NCBI GenBank assembly: GCA_950075905.1
Contig: CATMVR010000100.1
Span: 1 to 10,691, forward strand
Reading direction: 5' to 3'
DNA length: 10,691 nt
DNA from: an uncultured Persicitalea sp.
GTDB taxonomy: Bacteria > Bacteroidota > Bacteroidia > Cytophagales > Spirosomataceae
Numbering within the stretch: position 1 is the stretch's first letter; each line of letters starts with the position of its first letter. The translations under genes were made by a program, and so were the position numbers. Below the pieces are notes generated by a model that did no database searches, was not told the DNA's origin, and worked only from the letters and a program-made list of their open reading frames with translations. Of this stretch, positions 6,551 to 10,691 are shown one piece after another.

Positions 6551-6597
6551 ATGTTAGAGTTGTTTCAGTACGCAGTCTCCTCTCGGAAGACCCCGCA

Positions 6598-6667
6598 CAA
6601 CGATTATAGATGGAATATTACGACGAACAAGAGGAAAAGCAATTATTCCCAGCCTGTTTGATCGTTG
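6598..6667 (-). repeat. Second folded palindrome, at the end of the CPBP gene
   Basis: The outer arms CAACGAT (6598-6604) and ATCGTTG (6661-6667) are perfect reverse complements. After spacers of 7 and 11 bases, the inner arms GGAATA (6612-6617) and TATTCC (6644-6649) also pair. The structure begins 3 bases after the CPBP stop and occupies most of the gap to the next gene. The two-stem layout and its position resemble the palindrome at 4981-5033. Pairing extends inward from AAC/GTT rather than outward, so it is less like a canonical attC. Confidence 0.35.
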
Positions 6668-6669
6668 AT

Positions 6670-7476
6670 TTAAGCGAGGATGTCCCAACCTGCAAAACCA
6701 ATAACGGTATAAAATACGTTGCTTAGAATATGAATCAGTATAGCCATTTTCAAAGAGCCTGTACGCAAATAGATCCATCCCCAGGCGATACTAAACATAA
6801 AGTACATGGGCCATAAAATCATGGGACTATGTCCGACCATAAAAACCAGAGAGGTCAGCAAAATCGCCACCCAGGAAGGTATTCGTTTTGCTAATGAAGA
6901 TTGCAGATATCCTCTAAATACAACCTCTTCCATCAGTGGGCCGACAATGATCGCCAATATCAAAAAACCGATCATCTCAAGCCATCCCCCGTTTGTCTGA
7001 ATATAACTAAACATCTGAGAACCGCCTCCGATGATGCCTCCCTGATCAAACATCGGCAAAATCACAGATCTATAAATCCAAGCCAAAAAGTGAGTAGTTC
7101 CCAGCACGGCTATCACCAATAAAACAGCTTTGCTATTATTAATTTTGCTGGGTTGAAGTCCAATTTGGGGATAAAAAGGTGCTCCTGATCTACGGACATC
7201 CCACCATAACAATAGCAAGACCATAATGCCACTGAGCAAGACAGACAACAATCCAATAATCTCAATCTCGGCTTCATGGTTTGGATCCATGAATTTGAAT
7301 CCATAAGAGATTGCTATTCCGGCAATAATCTGGCATGCATACATCGCAACAATAGCGAGTATTCCTTTCTTTATTGTCAACGGATAGGGATTATTAGCCT
7401 GGTTTTCGATTGGATCTGACATGGTTTTTTCGTTTTGCTTCGGTGATTTGGAGGAGGGAGAGTTAAAGTTTGTCAT
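6670..7476 (-). CDS. CPBP-family intramembrane metalloprotease
   Basis: 268 residues with several membrane helices. The three conserved motifs of the CPBP (CAAX protease / bacteriocin-processing, Abi) family are intact: EEVVFR with Glu183, Glu184 and Arg188; FMVGH with His216; and HILSN with His249 and Asn253. These form the metal-binding glutamyl-protease site inside the membrane. Known members cut prenylated proteins, process peptides or act in bacteriocin immunity; the substrate here is unknown. The N-terminus (about residues 1-35) is polar and cytosolic. An in-frame ATG at 7422 (MSDPIENQ) could be the real start. The upstream mini-protein gene ends 6 bases before the ATG at 7476, implying translational coupling. 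The gene is followed by a folded palindrome and then the lipoprotein hydrolase. Confidence 0.9.
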   Translation of the reverse strand: MTNFNSPSSKSPKQNEKTMSDPIENQANNPYPLTIKKGILAIVAMYACQIIAGIAISYGFKFMDPNHEAEIEIIGLLSVLLSGIMVLLLLWWDVRRSGAPFYPQIGLQPSKINNSKAVLLVIAVLGTTHFLAWIYRSVILPMFDQGGIIGGGSQMFSYIQTNGGWLEMIGFLILAIIVGPLMEEVVFRGYLQSSLAKRIPSWVAILLTSLVFMVGHSPMILWPMYFMFSIAWGWIYLRTGSLKMAILIHILSNVFYTVIGFAGWDILA

Positions 7477-7482
7477 TAAATT

Positions 7483-7698
7483 TCATTTTAGGGTGGGTTT
7501 AGAATTTTTGGGTGGGTTGGAACAAGAACCCAAAAAACCAAAACAACAGATTGAAATGATTAAAATATTAATTGCTGTTCGCACAATCCATGGAAATTTT
7601 GCGTAATCAATTTTCAAATAGTCACCTAAGACTACGCTAAGGCTCATAGATAAAAACCATGGAGTCAGGAGTAGGATAAATTCCCATTTTAATAACAT
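7483..7698 (-). CDS. Two-helix membrane mini-protein upstream of the CPBP protease
   Basis: 71 residues from the ATG at 7698 (a GTG two codons upstream would give 73). Two hydrophobic segments, about residues 5-25 and 38-57, are joined by a short polar loop (GDYLKIDYAKFPW) and followed by a basic, proline-containing tail (NPPKNSKPTLK). No family is recognised. The second helix ends FLGSCSN, which looks like a lipobox but lies too far from the N-terminus. It ends 6 bases before the CPBP start and starts about 50 bases after the serine-hydrolase stop. It could be a partner, a substrate, or a chance frame; the tight spacing and clean helix pattern favour a real gene. Confidence 0.5.
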   Translation of the reverse strand: MLLKWEFILLLTPWFLSMSLSVVLGDYLKIDYAKFPWIVRTAINILIISICCFGFLGSCSNPPKNSKPTLK

Positions 7699-7749
7699 AA
7701 TCACCAGCCGATTGAATTGTACCTCTCCGATGTTGCTTTTTACGAAATT

Positions 7750-8802
7750 TCAGGCACTTTTCGTACTCCGCACTATTTTCACAATACGGTTGTACATGAT
7801 TTCTGCCAGACTCCAGTCATAGCCAGCGAAGTTGGTGGTGTTGTTGAACTGAATCACCACGGCATCGATGTCTTTGTGGTATTTGGCAATACTCTGATAG
7901 CCGGGAATCAGACCCGTATGTTCGTAGACGTAAATGGAGGAATAGATTTCCTGTTCTCCTTCCTTAAACACGGAGCCATCGTTCAGGGCCCGCAGGAATG
8001 TACCCACATCTTCGGCCGTGGCGACCATGGAGCCGGCCGGGTTTATGAAATCATTGTACTTCATATCCTCGTCGTACCCCACGTAATACCCACTCATTAC
8101 GCTGTCTACATTTACTTCACTTAGCAGACTGAATGTATTAGTCAGGTTAAGTGGTAGCAAAATTTCCTCCCTGATGTACTGATGATGACTGTACCCCACC
8201 GTTTTATCCAGGATTTCGCCCAGCAACAAGTAATTCGTGTTTGAATAGCTGTACTTCTCATCGGGCTCAAAGTCAGCAGGCTTATCCAGTACCAAGGCAA
8301 GGTTTTCCTTATTGGCTGTCGGCGGGGCTACCCAATAGCTGGGGGTGTCGGTAAAATTGGGAATGCCCGACCGGTGCTGCACCATCATTTTTAAGGTGAT
8401 TTTATCCGCATTGTCAATTCTTCCCGCAAGTTCCGGCAAGTACTCAGCGAGTGTTTTATCCAAAGACAAACGTCCGGCGTTCACCAATTTTGCCGTTGCA
8501 ACGGCCACATACAGCTTGCTTATACTGGCAATCTTGAACAGGGCGTGTGGGTTGGCGGGTATTTTCTTTTTTCGGTCATGCCAGCCGGCGGCGTAAAACT
8601 CCGGTGGCTTTCCGGCCTGGTCTACATAGACGATCATCCCGTCGAAACCGTACCCAATGGCCTCGTCGAGTTGCTCCTGAACGGTAGCGGGTAGGGGCAT
8701 TATCCACGCCTTTAACAAGGGCCACGGTACGAAATACAGGGAGACGACCGTTCCAACCAGCAATACTATTCGGAGTACATTTTTTTTCTGTTTCTGTTTC
8801 AT
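7750..8802 (-). CDS. Membrane-anchored serine hydrolase (beta-lactamase family)
   Basis: 350 residues. A basic N-terminus is followed by one hydrophobic helix (about residues 10-35, IVLLVGTVVSLYFVPWPLL) that should act as an uncleaved anchor or signal. The penicillin-recognising serine hydrolase motifs are complete: SISK with Ser93 and Lys96, Tyr186-Ser-Asn188 in KYSYSNTNYLLLGE, and His295-Thr-Gly297. HRSGIPNF around residue 143 is another hallmark of the class C/S12 group. Expected activity is acyl-serine hydrolysis of peptides or esters in the periplasm; the substrate is unknown. It follows the amidohydrolase gene by 21 bases and is the last gene of that operon. Its central part (residues 183-241) is matched by the broken fragment at 4206-4383. 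It lacks the extra C-terminal domain of the lipoprotein relative at 5018-6550. Confidence 0.9.
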   Translation of the reverse strand: MKQKQKKNVLRIVLLVGTVVSLYFVPWPLLKAWIMPLPATVQEQLDEAIGYGFDGMIVYVDQAGKPPEFYAAGWHDRKKKIPANPHALFKIASISKLYVAVATAKLVNAGRLSLDKTLAEYLPELAGRIDNADKITLKMMVQHRSGIPNFTDTPSYWVAPPTANKENLALVLDKPADFEPDEKYSYSNTNYLLLGEILDKTVGYSHHQYIREEILLPLNLTNTFSLLSEVNVDSVMSGYYVGYDEDMKYNDFINPAGSMVATAEDVGTFLRALNDGSVFKEGEQEIYSSIYVYEHTGLIPGYQSIAKYHKDIDAVVIQFNNTTNFAGYDWSLAEIMYNRIVKIVRSTKSA

Positions 8803-8823
8803 TTTCTATTCTTTACGTGGTAC

Positions 8824-10257
8824 TTATTTTTCGATTACCAGGTATTCAGCGTACCGCAGCGCTGAGGCTAATAGATTACTTCGGTTCCGGGCTTTTTGCG
8901 CAAACGCGTGGAGCGTTTCCCGATTGATCTGATGCCCCCGCACCAGTACCATTTCGGGGTTTCTGAGCACGTTCAGATCTTCCAGAGGATTTCCCTCGGT
9001 CAGGATCAAGTTGGCTATCTTCCCTGTTTCGATGCTTCCCTGGCTATTCAGAAAATCATGGGTTCGGGATGGGTTGATGGTGGCGGTTTGCAGTGCCTCG
9101 TAGTTGCTCATACCAGCTTGCATGTAAAAGTCCAGTTCCTCGTGCATGGAGTAGCCCGCCGGTGTCACCCCAATGCCCGTATCGGTGCCGGCAACAATCG
9201 GTACCTGCCGCTCGTGCAATTTTTTGATCGCGTACAAATGGAAATTGTGCTGATCCCGGATGCTGCCCACAATGGTAGAGTCGCTGGCTTTGGTGCCGGT
9301 CCAGCGATCGTACTGGGCCTGGCTGTCCTCCTGCCGGATCAGGGCGTTCATGTAGTCCAGCTCCCCGGAGTTCAGGATGTTGTCGTCGGTCAGGAGTCGG
9401 TAGATGTTGTGGTACACCACCAGGGTCGGGCAGAGGGCGGTGTTGGGGTGCGAGGCGTACAGTTCTACCACCTCAGCTAGCTTAGCCGTGTCCAGCTGGT
9501 AGTCCAGGGGTTGCTGCACAATATCCTCGGCGTGCTCGATGGTGACGATTTCGGGTCTGAAATGGTAGCTGTACGGTACCTTATCGCTGGGATGCGCGAC
9601 AACGTCAAAGTCCAGTTCTTTTCCTTTTACCAGTATCGCATCGTACAGCTCCCGGGTCAGGCCGTTGTAGGTTTTGATAAAGTCGTACCCCCGTTCCTGG
9701 TATTCCGCGACTTTGGCACCGGCTTCTTCGGGCGTGAACAATTGGAGATTGTCATCGCCGCTATACTCCGGGCCGGTAAGCTTAGGCCCGGAGGTAAAAA
9801 ACATCGGCCCGACGATTTCTTCCTTGTTTACCTCCTCCTTCATGCGCAGGTGCATCGGGCGCCCCCACAGGTTTCGCACCGTCGTTACGCCATTGGCCAG
9901 GTACAGCCCCAGCTCGTACCTATCCCACACGTGCACGTGCATATCGATGAGGCCGGGCGACAGGTACCCCCCTTTTGCATCGATCACGCTCGCTTGGGCG
10001 TCAGTGATTTCGTCGGCAATCCCGGCGATCACCCCCTCTCTGACCAGTACCGTCTGATCCCTGAGTACGGTATCGGCCGTCATGGGAACGACGTTGACAT
10101 GTTTGATCAGGTAGGTGTTCGGGACAAACGCCGGGTTGTTATCCACATCCAGATAGCTGGTTTGGCTTTGGTCGAAGAGAATGATACCAACTAAGGCCAG
10201 AACCAGGACCAAAAGGAGGGCGCCAACGCCCAGGAGTACTTTTTTCAGAATCTTCAT
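8824..10257 (-). CDS. Membrane-anchored amidohydrolase (imidazolonepropionase-like)
   Basis: 477 residues. One N-terminal helix (about residues 6-28) anchors or exports the protein. The metal-dependent amidohydrolase fold is shown by GLIDMHVHVWD (His107, His109), FIKTYNG (Lys195, position of the bridging lysine in related enzymes), VAHPSD (His222), IEHAED (His242) and AGTDTG (Asp359). TATINPSRTHDFLNSQGSIETGKIANLIL near the C-terminus is the typical closing block of this superfamily. Relatives act as Xaa-Pro dipeptidases, imidazolonepropionases or amidases; the substrate is unresolved. The start is 1 base after the stop of the DUF4386-like gene, and the stop is 21 bases before the serine hydrolase, so the three are very likely co-transcribed and translationally coupled. 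Long plus-strand frames across the gene are shadows. Confidence 0.9.
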   Translation of the reverse strand: MKILKKVLLGVGALLLVLVLALVGIILFDQSQTSYLDVDNNPAFVPNTYLIKHVNVVPMTADTVLRDQTVLVREGVIAGIADEITDAQASVIDAKGGYLSPGLIDMHVHVWDRYELGLYLANGVTTVRNLWGRPMHLRMKEEVNKEEIVGPMFFTSGPKLTGPEYSGDDNLQLFTPEEAGAKVAEYQERGYDFIKTYNGLTRELYDAILVKGKELDFDVVAHPSDKVPYSYHFRPEIVTIEHAEDIVQQPLDYQLDTAKLAEVVELYASHPNTALCPTLVVYHNIYRLLTDDNILNSGELDYMNALIRQEDSQAQYDRWTGTKASDSTIVGSIRDQHNFHLYAIKKLHERQVPIVAGTDTGIGVTPAGYSMHEELDFYMQAGMSNYEALQTATINPSRTHDFLNSQGSIETGKIANLILTEGNPLEDLNVLRNPEMVLVRGHQINRETLHAFAQKARNRSNLLASALRYAEYLVIEK

Positions 10258-10258
10258 A

Positions 10259-10691
10259 CTAGCTATGATTTGCGGGTACTACATTCATTTTTCCACCTTT
10301 CAGGATCAGCCAGAAAGCGAGTCCGATTTCGGCCAGGGCCATCGGTAAGCTAAGAACCATTTCGATTTTCACGATCTGATCCAGGTGCATCGGCGCCAGC
10401 GCTTTGGCCAGATGAAGTCCGGAGTAGCAGAGGCCGGCAAAGAGCAGCAATCCTCCCCAAAAGTTAGGGATGTAATTAGCCCGCATCGTCAGGATTCCCA
10501 AACCGAACAAGTGAACTCCGAAGAGAATCAACCCCTGCGACCATAGAGACTCGAAGGCCTTCAGTTCATCCATCACCTGAGTCGCCGACGGGGTACCCTC
10601 CACCAGGTTCACCACCGAAAAGAGAGGCAAAATGGCTGCTCCCAATACCAAAGCGTATACAACCCGAACCAGGGCTGTGGCAAGCGAAATA
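10259..10691 (-). CDS. DUF4386-like multi-helix membrane protein, partial
   Basis: The frame stays open to the right edge of the window, so the start lies outside; the codon at 10651 is TTG and is internal. The visible 143 residues hold about four hydrophobic segments (VVYALVLGAAILPLFSVVNLV, LILFGVHLFGLGIL, FWGGLLLFAGLCYSGLHLA, and a last one ending LAEIGLAFWLILKGG). The spacing and the GVHLFGLGIL and FAGLCY blocks are like the C-terminal half of DUF4386 integral membrane proteins. The function is unknown. The TAG stop is separated from the amidohydrolase ATG by a single base, so the two are translationally coupled. Confidence 0.7.
   Translation of the reverse strand, partial: ISLATALVRVVYALVLGAAILPLFSVVNLVEGTPSATQVMDELKAFESLWSQGLILFGVHLFGLGILTMRANYIPNFWGGLLLFAGLCYSGLHLAKALAPMHLDQIVKIEMVLSLPMALAEIGLAFWLILKGGKMNVVPANHS

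Larger units (their letters stand above)
4384..7749. other. AT-rich gene island, possible cassette array
   Basis: Base composition changes near both ends. One 60-base line inside (4861-4920) has 13 G/C, while one in the flanking amidohydrolase gene (9661-9720) has 32. Four genes, all on the minus strand, lie inside. The left edge abuts the broken serine-hydrolase fragment, and the right edge abuts the stop of the intact serine-hydrolase gene. Two folded palindromes occur directly at gene 3' ends. No integrase or transposase is visible. Edges are approximate. Confidence 0.45.

Noticed and set aside
6554..6778. 74-codon minus-strand frame between the CPBP gene and the lipoprotein gene
   Set aside because: Its first half is the CPBP gene in another frame, and the rest is the palindrome region with no protein-like pattern.
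7717..8124. 135-codon plus-strand frame opposite the end of the serine hydrolase
   Set aside because: Antisense shadow of a gene with complete catalytic motifs.
8896..10194. Long plus-strand frames (8896-9480, 9511-10194, 9674-10057) opposite the amidohydrolase
   Set aside because: The minus-strand gene carries complete metal-binding motifs throughout; the plus-strand translations show no domain or signal.
10649..10651. TTG as a start codon for the last gene
   Set aside because: The frame is open upstream to the window edge with a continuing hydrophobic helix, so the gene is cut by the window.

Overview
The window looks like part of a Bacteroidota chromosome, probably Cytophagales (Spirosoma/Dyadobacter-like). 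This is inferred from small outer-membrane beta-barrel proteins with Bacteroidota-style signal peptides, a glycoside hydrolase/esterase pair, poor Shine-Dalgarno sequences, and two TAnnTTTG-type promoter cores. I see no tRNA, rRNA, CRISPR array or intact transposase.

Left part (1-3925), GC-balanced. The 3' end of a GH29-type alpha-L-fucosidase is followed 13 bases later by a secreted SGNH/SASA carbohydrate esterase, which suggests a glycan-degradation operon. Convergent to it on the minus strand is a run made of a truncated outer-membrane protein remnant, a full-length outer-membrane beta-barrel protein, and a secreted endonuclease/exonuclease/phosphatase-fold hydrolase. A separate 193-residue beta-barrel protein is transcribed divergently on the plus strand.

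Middle (3926-4437) has no intact gene. It holds a 121-bp element with perfect 14-bp inverted ends and a strong central hairpin. It also holds a 178-bp frameshifted fragment of a serine-hydrolase gene whose intact relative lies about 3.9 kb away at 7750-8802.

AT-rich stretch (about 4384-7749), all genes on the minus strand. In transcription order these are a two-helix mini-protein, a CPBP intramembrane protease, a lipoprotein serine hydrolase (beta-lactamase/DD-peptidase fold), and a small glycine-zipper membrane protein. Folded palindromes with attC-like layout sit at the 3' ends of the CPBP and lipoprotein genes. My main hypothesis is that this is a small gene-cassette (CALIN-like) island inserted beside a serine-hydrolase locus and leaving a broken relative of that gene on its left edge.

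Right part (7750-10691), GC-balanced, is a tight minus-strand operon: a DUF4386-like membrane protein (cut by the window edge), a membrane-anchored amidohydrolase, and a membrane-anchored serine hydrolase, with gaps of 1 and 21 bases. These look like envelope or periplasmic hydrolases. Their substrates cannot be read from the sequence.
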